A DNA stretch of 64,000 nt, taken from the NCBI RefSeq assembly GCF_000224145.3, contig NC_020166.2, forward strand, positions 739,111 through 803,110. The letters are read 5' to 3'. The stretch comes from Ciona intestinalis. Taxonomy: Eukaryota > Chordata > Ascidiacea > Phlebobranchia > Cionidae. A model generated the notes under the pieces. The model searched no databases and was not told the DNA's origin. It was given only the letters and a program-made list of their open reading frames with translations. Of this stretch, positions 19,322 to 31,515 are shown piece by piece (position 1 is the stretch's first letter; every line of letters begins with the position of its first letter). Both the position numbers and the translations under genes were made by a program.

Positions 19322-22300
19322 ATGCAGTATCTTTTTTATATAGCTTTTTTACTTTACCTACTGTACCCTGTACAATCCAGTGAGATAAGTCACACCAACA
19401 CACAAGTTTGGGGACCAGCTTTAACTAACAATGCAAATCTTCCAGTGCGTTACTTATTCATACATGCATATGACAAGAAAAATAAAGCGTAAGTGTATAT
19501 AGTTTTATAAAGTATACACTGTTATAAAGTACTGAATGATAAATGGCTGCAATGAATCTATTTCATTAGTTTAAATGATATAGAGTGTACTGCTAAAACT
19601 GAAAAATAGACTACAAAAACCGGTTTCATCCTAACGTTCCAAGCTTACTTGCCTTAAATTAAATTAATTTTGGCTTATCAGTCAAGAAGTTAGCCTTCTA
19701 CTATGGTTTCATTTCCCACCAGGAAAAATAAGTTAACAGAACATTTGTGTGTTATAATGGCTTTTGTTTACCTGTCCGTGTGAGGATAAAGTAAGTTACA
19801 TTCTTCATTCATTCAACAGCATTAAGAAGGATCTTGGAGACAATGCTTTCAAATTGACAGTTCATGATCAGGATGCGGGCAGAGTTCGCGCTTGGGTGCA
19901 AGTGTTAAACCTGCATAATGGAAGTTACATCGGTCGGTTCCGTATGTACGATCATGGAGGGCAACTTGTGGTTAATGTTAAACATGAAGGAAAACATGTT
20001 GCGAGTTCACCTTACTCATTAAAGGGTAATACTGCCTACTGCCTAAATCTTTGTTTTTGTTGGTTTAAGTTATGTATTGCTAGTTGACCCAGATTCAAAA
20101 TGACATGTGTATATAGTTGGAAAGTCACAAAAGAGCGCTAGAATGGCTCTCTTTACTCATTAAAGGAAGTCTTTATTTTTCTTGGTTTAAGTATTGTATT
20201 TATTGTGAAAGAATTAGCGGTTTACACAATAAAGTTATCACTTATATATATATAGACATTAGACTACCTTCTTGGTCAAAATTTGTTTTTAATATGTTAT
20301 CAGTTTACATAGATTCAAAATGTCATGTCATACTTGGAAATGCACCTAAACAGGCATAAAATTACCAAGAATTGTGCACACTCATTTCATTTCCTGTTAT
20401 GTAACTAAACTCTTGTATTGTGTGTATACTGTTATCTTCACCTTCACTCTTTCAATTACTATTATTTTGGACAGTTAAAACCTATTAAAAGCTCTTGTTG
20501 CTTACTTTTGGGGAAGCAACAGACTTCAATATCTGGTGAGGTCCAGGTCTATGCGGTTGCACAATCTATTGGGGTTAATGGCAATGGGCCAACTTTAATA
20601 TAAATTCCAGGTCCCATGGCGTACCTCACTGTAGGACCTCACCCATATAGAATAGGATCTGAATGTGTATATACAATGTTGGGTAATGGGCAACTCTGGC
20701 CTGAATCCCAGGTCTCATGACGTGCCTCACCATAAGACATCACCCATATAGAATAGAATGTGCATATACAATGTTGTGGTAATGGACCAACTCTTGCGTA
20801 AATCCCAGGTCCCATAGCTTGCCCCACTGTGGAACCTCACCCATATAGAATAGAGTGTGCATATACAATTTTTGGGTAATAGGACAACTCTGGCATAAGT
20901 CTCAGGTCCCATGGCGTGCAATGATATAGGACCTCACCCGTATAAAATAAATTAACCATGTTATAATACCACAGAGGTTTATGGAGATGAATGTAACTGC
21001 CCACTACCAATGAAACAATGGACAAAAGCTTTACAATGCCCTCCCACATACAGACAAATAGAAGAAGATCTTAAACCGCACAAAGTTATCGAGTTATCTA
21101 CGTTTGCAAAGCGGATAGTTGAACGCTTCACGCCACATCATTCAGTTTGCCATTATGCTGTGGTGAATAACCAGGTATGAAATATATATACATAATATAT
21201 AATATCTATATGTTAATGTTATATCTATATGTATTATGTTGTATAGTAAGGTGGTGGAAGATGGGACACTTTTTTGCTCTATTTTCTCGTACCATTTGGT
21301 AGTAAACAAAGAACATGCAAAGAATTATAAAACCGTATCCTCACGAATTTAATAAACCGTTGGTAAAAATCCTTAAGCAACTCAATTTAGGAATATTACT
21401 ATATATGCATTATTTGACACAGATCTGTTTAACTATGCAGGTATACAGACAATGTCATGGTAGTATCACTGACTTTAAAATGTTCATGGATGCTCCTCTA
21501 CTTTCTTTAACCAGAAAAGTAAGTTTTTTAATTCAGCATTTTTAAGTCTTGAATATTTTTGTGGCCTCAATCTTTAACTGACATAGTTTTTCTTTATATT
21601 TCTTTTTGTTGCTCCAAAATTAAACTTTTTTGGCTTTTTCTGTGTTTTAAAAAATTTGAAATAAAGAAAAGAAAATTATCTACCCATGTCATTTTTAACC
21701 TATTTTGTGGCTCCCATGCTTTTAAGTAAAGTAGCTATTGACCTAACCCTTTCAGAGTTACCTTATCTATTACAACCTTAAAAATAGTCATGACTATTAA
21801 CTTATCTCTATTTGAATAAGAGACTGACGATGCCATTTAGGCAAAATGTATCTTTTATTAAACAATTGGTTGGACTTGATTTTGTCCGTCACATTTTCGT
21901 AGCACCAAATTCTGACTTTGCAATTTCTATGTACTTCAGGTAAAACTTCCAGATTTTGAATTTTTCATCAACCTCGGTGATTGGCCGCTTGAAAAGTCAC
22001 ATGACGACCCTCTACCAATCATATCATGGTGTGGTTCAGATGGTACTCATGACATCATACTACCCACTTATGACATCACAAACTCTGTCCTTGAAATGCT
22101 AGGAAGGTAAATATAGCTCATGTTGTATGGATTTTATGGAAGAAATTTCGAAAACTTAATGTTATGACACCAAACGTATGTCTGACACTAATATAGTATT
22201 ATGCCTTTATCTAAAAACTGTCGTTGCCCTGCCCCGTTAGGCTAGGGTTGTCAGAGATTTGGGATAATGGGCAAAATCTAGCATAAATACTAGGTTTTTA

Positions 22301-24721
22301 AACTAGGATCTCACTTACATAGAATGGAAACATTTTTGCACCAATACCAGTTTAATTAACATCTTTTTCCCCTAAAATGTCTGCATACAACTTTAGCATA
22401 AGATCCAACAATTCTATTTACATTTTCCAGGGTTAGTCTTGACATGTTCTCGGTGCAAGCAAACACAGGTCCAAGGTGGGGAAAGAAAATTGCCAAAGGA
22501 TTTTTCCGTGGTCGTGACAGTCGACAAGAGCGCTTGGATCTTGCATCAATGTCTGTGAAAAATCCAGATCTCATAGATGCAGCCATTACTAACTATTTCT
22601 TCTTCAAAAAAGATGAGACCAAATATGGGAAAAGTGTGAAACCGATTTCTTTTTTCGACTTTTTCAAGGTGAGAAACTAAGTGGATTGTGTATAAATTGT
22701 CAAGCTGGGAAGCTGGGAAGCTGGGAAAGAGTATATCAAACAGAACAGCCGTATTATAACGACTGTCCTTTTCCCAGCCACGCGAGGTCAGGCGAGGATA
22801 AAGAAAGTTACATTCATTCATTCATATTTGTTTGTTTTTCTTGCTTTTTCAGCACAAATATCAGCTAAACATTGATGGGACAGTAGCAGCTTATCGATTC
22901 CCTTATCTACTTGTTGGAGATGCTTTGGTGTTCAAGCAAGAATCTGAATATTACGAACACTTTTACAAAGACCTGGAACCGTGGAAACATTATGTTCCAT
23001 TGAAGCATGACTTGAGCGATGTAATGGAACAAGTTAAATGGGCGAGGAAAAATGAGAAAAAGGTAAATCAAGTTGGGTTCTGGTTTATGTTTCAAAATAC
23101 TGACAAAAATATAGCAGTATTTCTATGTTTATGTAATATTGTAGCCCATACAATAACAGCCCGTTATCAGGGCAGAAAAACCTGAGACACGTCTGATGTC
23201 TCTTGTTTAAAGTCTTAGTTTTTTGTTGTATAAAATTGTATCTTCTGGTTTGTGTCAAAACAAAAGTTGTTTCTGTTTTATATTCAACATTGTAACACAT
23301 ACAATAACAGTTGAGTAGCACAGTAAAGTAACTGAAACTGAGAACTTTAGGATATTAACTGACTCCTGTAATATTGTCTTTACATAAAAAAAAATCTTTT
23401 CTTAGCTGCATTTTAACTGTTTTTGTTTGAGAGTAAAAGCTCTTTGTGAAATGTTTTATATATTTTATAATATTATAATATATATATAAAATGTATATAT
23501 ATGATCTGTAATGTATAACTTTTTTCTGTAATCTTCCCTCTTTCTTAGGCTCGAGAAATCCAGCGAGCGGCAACAGAATACGCCAGAACTAACTTGAAAC
23601 CCGCTGATATATTCTGCTATCATACTGCACTGTTCAGGGTATGTGGTGTGTCTGTTGCATAGGGTTCTGAAAGTTGCTATCCTGCAGCATGGAACTCTAT
23701 GGAACCAGCGATTTAGGCCACCAAGATGGCCTATTACCCCAACCTTGCACATTATATTGTTTGTGGATGGGTTACTACAGCTAGGCATGCCATGGGTCGT
23801 GGAATTTAGGCCAAAGTTGGCTTATTATAAACTGATTTTAAACAAGTAAATCATATGCAAAAGTTGGAATTTAGGCCAAAGTTGGCTTATTATAAACTGA
23901 TTTTAAACAAGTAAATCATATGCAAAAGTGGAATTTAGGCCAAAGTTGGCTTATTATAAACTGATTTTAAACAAGTAAATCATATGCAAAAAATTTGATA
24001 CAAAGTCTTCCTACTTATTTATAGTTTTAGTTTTATGTTTGCTGAATATCAAAGATAAAATAACACATCTGTTCAAATTCAAAATCTTTCATAAAAAATT
24101 CCGAAAGTTTTTTGCGTTGTAAAAATGAAATAGCTGCGATTTTTTTCGTAACAAAAGTTGCGATTTTTTTGTAACAAAATAAGTGTTCAGTAATAAATTA
24201 TTGATGTTTATTTCAGGAATTTGCTGCGCGTCAAAATGGAACTGTGAAAATATTAAACACAATGGAAAAGGTGGAACAACCTGAAACATCCTGCAAGTGC
24301 AAGAGGAGCAAAAAGACAAAGAAAAACGAGGTTTGTTGTTAAATAAGATGTTATGTTAAGGCTTTTTTATGTTACGGTTTTTTATGTTACGGTTTTTTAT
24401 GTTAAGTTTTTCATTGCATCGTACATTGTGGGGTAAGATGGATACTGTTTTCATTTAAAATCCCATATTTATGTTTTGGAACTTTAATAATTCTGCAAAC
24501 ACTTTTTTGTTTACTAAATGGGACTATACAAGAAGAAAATGAAACAGTGACCATCTTACCCCGAGTGGCTACAGAAAATATGTATTATATTGGATTGAAA
24601 AAACGTTTTCTGGTACGATGTTATTCTTGAGTTATTCTGTATATAAAACACTTTATATAAAACACCAGGTTAATGTTTAAATAACAGTGAACTTTGTTTA
24701 CAGAGAAAAGAAGAGTTGTAA
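19322..24721 (+). CDS. POGLUT2: ER protein O-glucosyltransferase, POGLUT2/3 (KDELC) type
   Basis: Ten exons: 19322-19488, 19820-20025, 20975-21174, 21441-21518, 21940-22106, 22431-22668, 22853-23062, 23549-23638, 24217-24330, 24704-24721, all in phase; 1488 bp, 495 aa (human KDELC1 is about 500). Order: signal peptide ([20 protein letters not shown]); a filamin-type repeat (about residues 25-125, with [18 protein letters not shown]); a CAP10/GT90 domain with [31 protein letters not shown] and [20 protein letters not shown]; a basic tail; and a C-terminal KEEL, a KDEL-like ER retrieval signal coded alone in the last short exon. POGLUT2/3 transfer glucose to serine in EGF repeats of Notch and fibrillins in the ER lumen. 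Whether this is ortholog to POGLUT2, POGLUT3 or their common ancestor cannot be decided by eye. The stop lies 147 bp from that of the convergent ABAT gene. Confidence 0.92.
19752..19818 (+). mobile_element. SINE 3' tail abutting a splice acceptor
   Basis: tgttataatggcttttgttt and gtgaggataaagtaagttac followed by attcttcattcattcaacag: the end of the window's SINE family. The final ATTC units form the tract right before the acceptor AG of exon 2 of the glucosyltransferase. Confidence 0.65.
20571..20945. repeat. ~117-bp imperfect tandem repeat
   Basis: Three to four copies in intron 2 of the glucosyltransferase, each with aatgggccaactctgg, aatcccaggtcccatggc, ctcacccatatagaatag and tgcatatacaatgttg motifs. 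Dispersed single copies recur near 22262-22330, 53110-53165 (inverted) and 62955-63040, so this is an interspersed repeat that expanded locally. Confidence 0.8.
21242..21375 (-). mobile_element. MITE family A, truncated
   Basis: Intron 3 of the glucosyltransferase; the left half in reverse orientation, breaking off after tcacgaatttaataaaccgt. Confidence 0.7.
21815..21925 (+). repeat. Interspersed repeat, 'cgtagcaccaaat' family
   Basis: Motifs gactgacgatgccatttagg, tcttttattaaacaattggt and cacattttcgtagcaccaaa recur, with divergence, as the complement of 46490-46632 and 34613-34700, and partly at 39105-39130. The class is unknown. Confidence 0.55.
22700..22832 (+). mobile_element. SINE 3' part
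   Basis: Intron 6 of the glucosyltransferase: gccgtattataacgactgtc, agccacgcgaggtcaggcga, aagttacattcattcattca. Ends about 20 bp before the acceptor of exon 7. Confidence 0.65.
23797..23992. repeat. ~65-bp tandem triplication
   Basis: Three near-perfect copies of a unit beginning tggaatttaggccaaagttg and ending agtaaatcatatgcaaaa, in intron 8 of the glucosyltransferase. Confidence 0.9.
24424..24566 (+). mobile_element. MITE subfamily B, internally deleted
   Basis: Intron 9 of the glucosyltransferase: ttgtggggtaagatggatac left end, tttactaaatgggac, and accatcttaccccgag right end. Confidence 0.6.
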
Positions 24722-24868
24722 AGATGATTAATTAAACAATACACAATGCACTATATATTACACGAATTTATGCAAAACAAGTTGGTGCAATCATGTCTTC
24801 CATAAACACCGCTCCAATCAGTAGTTTTTGTCAATCAGTTTTTGTGATATGATACCAAAATAAATCGG

Positions 24869-27800
24869 TTATATTTTCACACTGGTTAGCACTTGGTCTA
24901 ATCTATCCATAGCGATGTCGACATGGGTAGGTGTGAAAATAAGCGAGGGTCGGAATCTGATCGAGTTTGGCCCGCTTGCACCGACCAGAACACCTTGTAT
25001 ATATTTACATATTTCAGTCTCAGAAACTTATTTTGAATATAAACCCACACCGTTACATATATGGTAACATAATACTTCTGTTATAACGGCTGTCATTTTC
25101 AGGTCAGGAAAGGATAAAGCAAGTTAAAATTAGGACCATTCTGCCCCGCCACGCGAGGGACAAGTTACAATCATTAAACTCGATTTGTTACGCTTCGGTG
25201 ACAACGTATTTCTATAAAACGAATGCCCGAGCATTATATCAATTAGGTCGCAGAATACTAACATCCAACCAAACCGATTTAATTAGTTATAAACAGAAAT
25301 GGTTGCATACCAGTCAGTGTTCGGTATTTGCGATAAAACACAAAAACAAATACAGTTTCTATAACGGTCGTCGAATTTTGTGACAAGCCCGTACGGCTAA
25401 GTGTTCGCAACAATCCAACGTATTCCGTCACAAAACTAAAATCTGTTTTCGTAAGAGGTGTAATATAGTAAGATTGGGAAAGATGGGACACCTTTATATT
25501 TTCTCGCCCCATCTGGTAGTAAACAAAGAAAATTCAAAGAATTATAAAACCGTATCCTCACGACTCCCATATACTGTTGTTATTTGTTTAAAACACGATC
25601 AGAATATTTTAATATTATATGTGCCAAAGGTGTCCCATCTTCTTCCACCCTACTATATGTCGTGAATGATATAAAATGTTCACGACATAATGCTACAAAA
25701 ATGCGCTTATAAAAACCAAAGACATAGCAATAAGCCAGGACTGACATATCATAAACAAGCTACCACGGTAATCTATATTCAATAAAACAACCTAACCTCT
25801 CTGGAGCATTTCTTTAACGACTTTATCTCTGGATCCGTTGACGTCAACCGCACAAAACAATCCTCGTCCCCGGCTACCCTCTAGCGCCGTTGAGTGGATG
25901 TTTTCCAGGCTCTTGAGACTTTCGGTCAAATAGTTCCCCGTGTGTTGAGCGTTGTCCTTTAAACGTTGCTCCTTCACAATCTCAATTGTCTTCTTAAGCA
26001 GATGAAGCTTTGCTGGGTCGCCCATCCATGTGTTGCCGATGCGAGACGGCTGAAAGAAGTTTAAGTTAGAAAACGTCGATATTATAACCGCAGTAATATA
26101 TATTAGGATGGGGAAAGATGGGACACATTCCATTTTACTTTTTCGTCCTATTTGGTAGAAAAAAATAACATTCAAACAATTATAAAACTATGTGTTACGA
26201 CTTCCATTGACCTTTGTTATTTGTTTAAAACACGACCAGGTTGTTTAAATATTATGTACTAAAGGTGTCCCGTCTTCCAACCATGCTATATGTTTTGATG
26301 CAACAGTAAAAATATTCCATGAGCCAGACTGATAAAAAAGTAACAAGCAATACAAGTTAATAAGGCTGTCGGAATTGTGTTTTGGTTTTGGACGTGTTTT
26401 AAGATTCGAAAACATCAATTCAATAACAAACTTGTCCGACTGCATACAAGGTCTAGACACAAGCTTAAGGCCAAAATGTCTAGACACAAATTTCGTGCAG
26501 TTTACTTAAGCCAAGCATCCATAAATATCGATACGGCAAAGTCAAGTTACCGTTTTCCAGTTCACTTTGTCATTGAAGTAGTAACCGCCGATGAACATTT
26601 TCTTTGCAAAGGTCACAATATCTGGAGGTGTCTCTAACCCCCAGTGTTCATGAGCCCACCACTTTCCCGTTATTGCCACTCCTGTCTGCACCTCGTCCAC
26701 TACGAACGCTACACTGTGCTGGAAGCGAAACAATCATGTGACGAACATGAAAATATTTGCGAGCGTATCATTCTCACCTTGAGCGCGATTTTTCGAAGTT
26801 TTCGAAAGAAATCGTCAGATGCGTGGTTGTCGCCGCCTTCTGCTTGAATCGGTTCAACCACGATCCCCGCTACTGGTGCTCTCTTGCTCCACTCAGTGAT
26901 CAAATCCTCGACCACAGCCAAGCAACGAGCCTGAATACCAACGACGACCAATCAGAACCGATTTACAAATCACGTGATTATTTTCAAACCTCCTCTTTGG
27001 CGTTTTCGCTCTCGTGCTCCTCTAGCGGATATTTAAGCTTTGGAAAAGGAGCAATCGGCCAATCAAAAGCTGGCATATCCAACTTTAACAGTGGCCTTGT
27101 ATGGGTTGTGCTTAAAGCCGCCAAAGTTCTCCCGTGCAGACCGCCCTCAAACGATAACATGGATAACTTAGGTGATCCTGGTACCTACATAAAACAAAAG
27201 CAAGTTAAATCTGATTCATAATCACTATATCTTGTAAAAGCTACGATTTCTTTTGAAGTGTTGAAGAGTTTACCGTAATGTTATGCATAGCTACGGTGTG
27301 AACTCCCGGGCACTCGTCGTTCTCGCTTCTACACCATCTGTTAAGGAAATATTATTCAGTCGTTCCACGCGAAAATTTCGCATTTGTTTGCCAACTGTTG
27401 CGCTGTGCTCGTTATTTATGACGCAAAAAAAAACGTTAAAAACGAAAACAAAAAATAAAAAAAATAATATATAAACTTAAACGCTTAAATCAAAAAAATC
27501 GTTTAAAACAACGGAAAAAACATTTAGAAAACGAAAAAATGTCTAAAATAACCGATAACCGTTAACAATTGTTCCAATCATATTACCTGGTTCATCACAC
27601 ACGATGAATAAGCTTCGTCATCTTCTGCAGGTGGGAGTTCGTATCCTCGCCTATCCCGCATATACCATAAGAACGCTGCTTTGTATGCGTTTTCATTTGC
27701 GCAACTCCCACAACCCATGGTAATAACATTACTCAACCCCTCTGGTGCCACCCGCAGTAGGGAATCGTGCACCAAGCGAGGGAAATTCATGTCGGCAAAC

Positions 27801-30579
27801 GTAACCATAGCGGGCCGGTTGATTAGAAGGTTCTGAAATTATATGTAGAATTTTTAAATGTTAAAAATATAGTGTTGCAATATACCCCCACTTAAAATGT
27901 GGATAAAATATAGATGGGCGGGGAAAATGGGACATCTTTTGATTCGATTTTCCCGTCTCATTTGGTAGTAAACAAAGAACATTAAAAGAAAACCGTATTC
28001 TCACGACTCCTGTAGACCGTTGTTAATTGTTAAAACACGATCAGAATATTTAGGTAATGTGCTAGGAGTCCCGTCTTCCCCACCCTATATTATTAAACGT
28101 CGATAACTAGACCCTTCTTGGTTATAATACTGTCGGTAAGATGGGTAAATTCTATACTTCCATAAGATATGCATAATGTACATTTGTGCCCGGCACGGTC
28201 AAACAAGTATTGCAAAAGCCCAGTCTCTTAAACTTTTGACTTTGACCCGTGAAACCTTGACAAATTAAATGACTTATGCAAATTAGATGGTGAGCACAAG
28301 TCTGTTTCCTTTAACATGAACTAAGAAGGCATGATGAACTCGATGCACGATGTTATGAGACGACGTGTTTAAAGAATCACGTTTGCCCGTTTTCCCCCAG
28401 TCTGTGTTTTGACTTTGAAAGTCGTGACAGACGAGCAGTGAACTCTTTAACTTTTAACCATGATATTTACAATTTAACAAAAAGATTTCTTACTTGCAGG
28501 TTATCCTGTTTGCCAACAGCGATCAACTCTGTGTTATTGTAACCTGTACAAATTTGTAATTGAGTTTAACTATGTTAGTCATATAGTAGGTTGGGGGAAG
28601 ATAAGACACCTTTTCATTCTATTTACTCGTCCCATGCTAGTAAACAAAGAACATTCAAAGAATTATAAAACCGTATCCTCACGACTTCCATGAAACGTTG
28701 TTAATTGTTTTTAACACGATCAAGATATTGAAATATTACGTCATAAACGTGTCCCATCCTACTATACATATACGTAGTACTGATGGGTGAGATGGGACAT
28801 ATTTAGCGCACACTATATGCAAATAACCTGATCGTGTTTTAAACAATAAACAAAGCTCCTTCAGATTCGAAAGCCTATGGTTCGGTATTTAAATATTCTT
28901 AGTTTACAGCTGACCAAGACGACAAAATGAAAACTTAACCCACTCATACGATTGACAGGCAATATTATGATGTCATTTGTGTCATTGTACGTCACTTAGT
29001 GTCAATACGTCATGTTTATATGGCTTAGTCGTATTATGCATGCATTATACTTCATACACGTTGGTCATACATGTTAGGATATATCTTGTTATGTGACATA
29101 GCGTAAGCCATATCGAATACAATATATTGTAGGGTATATGAATATATAGTAGGGTGAGGGAGATGGGACACATTTAGCGTGTAATAGTCAAATATCCTGA
29201 TCGTATTTTAAACAATTGTCTATATGGGAGTCGTGAGGATACGGTTTTATAATTCTTGGAATTCTCTTTGTTTATTACTAAATGGGACGGGAAAGGAGCA
29301 TGGAAAAGGTGTTTCATCTCCCTACTGTATATTCATATAAAGCCCATATACACGTATAGCAATACAACGCATACACATAACGCATAACAATACAACGCAC
29401 CTAACGGCATAGATGAAATTTGTTGAAAGCAATCTAAGATAATGTTTTCATCAGCGTCGACGAGGTAGTTCGCTTTGCTTCGCTCGAAGTCGCAGAAGAA
29501 CGACAGAGCCTTTGTGTTCTAAAAAAACCAACGATTTAAAATCAGTCTTTCAACGGCTCATCTGGTATAAAAACGAAGTTTATTTTCAAGATTTCGTCCG
29601 CCATCCGACGAGACTTCATCAGGGAACGAGCTAACACAGTGTCTTAAAGCATTTTGTGGAGAAAAACTGCAAATGCACTTTATAAAAACCAAGTAGATTC
29701 AATCTGCTTTTGGATGTTTGATAAATTGAATAAATGGTTTGTCTGTATTCGCGTGCTGGTGTCGAACTTTGAAAAACTTTTTGAAAAATAAACTAATTCG
29801 ATACAGTTTTGAATGTTTACTAGAATGAGTGCATTTCGTGTCTGTAACAAATCGTACATCAATGGTTGAGAAAATTCTTACCTGAAAGTTTTGCACGTGT
29901 CCCATGAGCTCCTGTAAATAAAATAATTTTTAAACAGAAAAAGATAACTATGGTATAGTCTGTGGGGTAAGATGGGACACGTTTGGCACATAATATCCAA
30001 ATGTCCTGAACGTGTTTTAAACAATTAACAACGGTCTATGGGAGTCGTCATAACACGTTTTTTAATTTATTAAAAAGTATTCATTTTACCATACAGTACT
30101 ATAAACACAATTTTGAAACCTTTACATTAGATAAACATCAAATATGCATTGACTAACTTTTGACTTGGGGCCCGGGATCGGGGTCTTTACTTCCGGAGAT
30201 AAAACAGCGACATCTCGAGGATGAGATTTGGCTTGTTCAAATGTAGAACCTGGGAAAGTTGTGTGAAAAATCAAGTTTTTTTTATAAAAAGTCAAGTTTT
30301 TTAATGCTATAATAGGTTGGGGTAAGATGGCGTGTCTTTATTGATTGACCCGTTTGGCGGTAAATAAAAAAAGTATTTACAGAATTATATAACCGTATCC
30401 CCACGACCCCAAAAGAGCGTTTATAATTGTTTAAAACATGATCAGAAAATTTGGTATATGATATGGCATATGCTAACTGTATTCATCTTATCCCGAGGTA
30501 TTATATTTTTTAAATAAAACTTACGATGTCTCAAAGCGACAGTTGAAGCCATAGCGTTTCCACGTCTTATCAACAGCAT
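24869..30579 (-). CDS. ABAT: 4-aminobutyrate aminotransferase (GABA transaminase), - copy
   Basis: Eleven exons from the start: 30525-30579, 30158-30249, 29882-29911, 29401-29518, 28494-28543, 27587-27832, 26990-27184, 26778-26930, 26551-26718, 25797-26049, 24869-24993; 1485 bp, 494 aa (human about 500). The Arg/Ser/Ala-rich N-terminus ([20 protein letters not shown]) looks like a mitochondrial presequence. PLP class-III aminotransferase marks: CGSC (residues 156-159, the [2Fe-2S] cysteines of mammalian ABAT), [23 protein letters not shown], the PLP lysine in FAKKMFIGG (Lys353) and NTWMGDP. The enzyme converts GABA and 2-oxoglutarate to succinate semialdehyde and glutamate in the mitochondrial matrix. 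Residue 213 is Leu where ABAT proteins, including the + copy, have Phe before HGRT. The frame is fully open; overall it is more diverged from the human enzyme than the + copy. Confidence 0.94.
25463..25658 (-). mobile_element. MITE family A
   Basis: Complete, intron 10 of the - strand ABAT gene. Confidence 0.8.
26100..26290 (-). mobile_element. MITE family A
   Basis: Intron 9 of the - strand ABAT gene; degraded ends (attaggatgggg, ccatgctata). Confidence 0.75.
27909..28090 (-). mobile_element. MITE family A
   Basis: Intron 5 of the - strand ABAT gene, with a small internal deletion. Confidence 0.75.
28581..28766 (-). mobile_element. MITE family A
   Basis: Intron 4 of the - strand ABAT gene; directly followed by a degraded partial copy in the opposite orientation (about 28776-28945). 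Confidence 0.75.
29145..29329 (+). mobile_element. MITE family A, shared by both ABAT genes
   Basis: Intron 4 of the - strand ABAT gene. The + strand gene has the same insertion inverted (39402-39597), with matching unusual internal bases (gctcctttcccgt on one strand), inside a longer homologous tract. Confidence 0.8.
30308..30503 (-). mobile_element. MITE subfamily B
   Basis: Intron 1 of the - strand ABAT gene; ggttggggtaagatgg left end, cgtttggcggtaaataaa, aaaacatgatcag core. Confidence 0.65.
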
Positions 30580-31515
30580 ATTTTTGACACACAGCTCTTT
30601 TTGTTTCTGGCTAACTAATAATCTAGAAGAGCAAGAAAATTTGATTAACTATAACATTCGGTTTAACATATACATTTGGAAATGGCAGTAAAAGCGGTTT
30701 GTTTTATGGAAAAACACGTTTGCGTGTCGACATCACATCTGTATATGTCATTATAAAGTTTTTGTTATATTTTTTCCGGTATTCATATTCTCCATTAAAA
30801 ATTCGCAAAAAATCGCACAAGATTGAAATATAAATATTTTAAAAATAAGTTTTTTAGATATTCTAAAATAAAACTAATTTTAACACCACCTAATAAACAG
30901 AAGGCAGATTGTAACGTATATGCACAACATTAAAACATCATTTGAATTATAGTAAAAAAAAATCTATAACATTTACAAATAAATATAAAAAATTTAAAAA
31001 TGTTTAAACAAAAAAAACTGAAAATCGACTAACTTTACCAGATATAAACCTTTTAATTCGCACAAGATTTTCTACGCATGCTACAACATGTATAAAGCTT
31101 TGCAGTGCGTAAAGCGCATGATAGATTGAACGAAATAACCAGTTTCAGCCGGTTTAGCGGTCTCCGTTTACTGCGTATAAATTGGCGATCATCTGGTGTT
31201 ACGTAAACTTTTCACGCTACGCTCTTATACAGTGATATTGCAAAGCATGGTAAACGATGACCTTGTTGACCGTTTACGATTTAGTTCATACTTTGGACCG
31301 ACTCATACGTTTCGAAATGATTTAAATAGTTTAAACCTAAGCTGGCAACGAGCGTCTCAGTTCACAAAAATCTCTATCCTTGTTTTACTCAGGATTAATC
31401 CAATAACAAATGTATAGCATTATTACTATCGTGTTTCAATATTTTAATCAAGCGTTAGGCTATATGCGTAACAAATTATATCCAAGTGTATAGCGGCAAC
31501 GATTTTCTAATCATG

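Noticed and set aside
20639..21049. Repetitive - strand frames with [14 protein letters not shown] segments
   Set aside because: They are translations of the 117-bp tandem repeat in the glucosyltransferase intron, with no gene structure.
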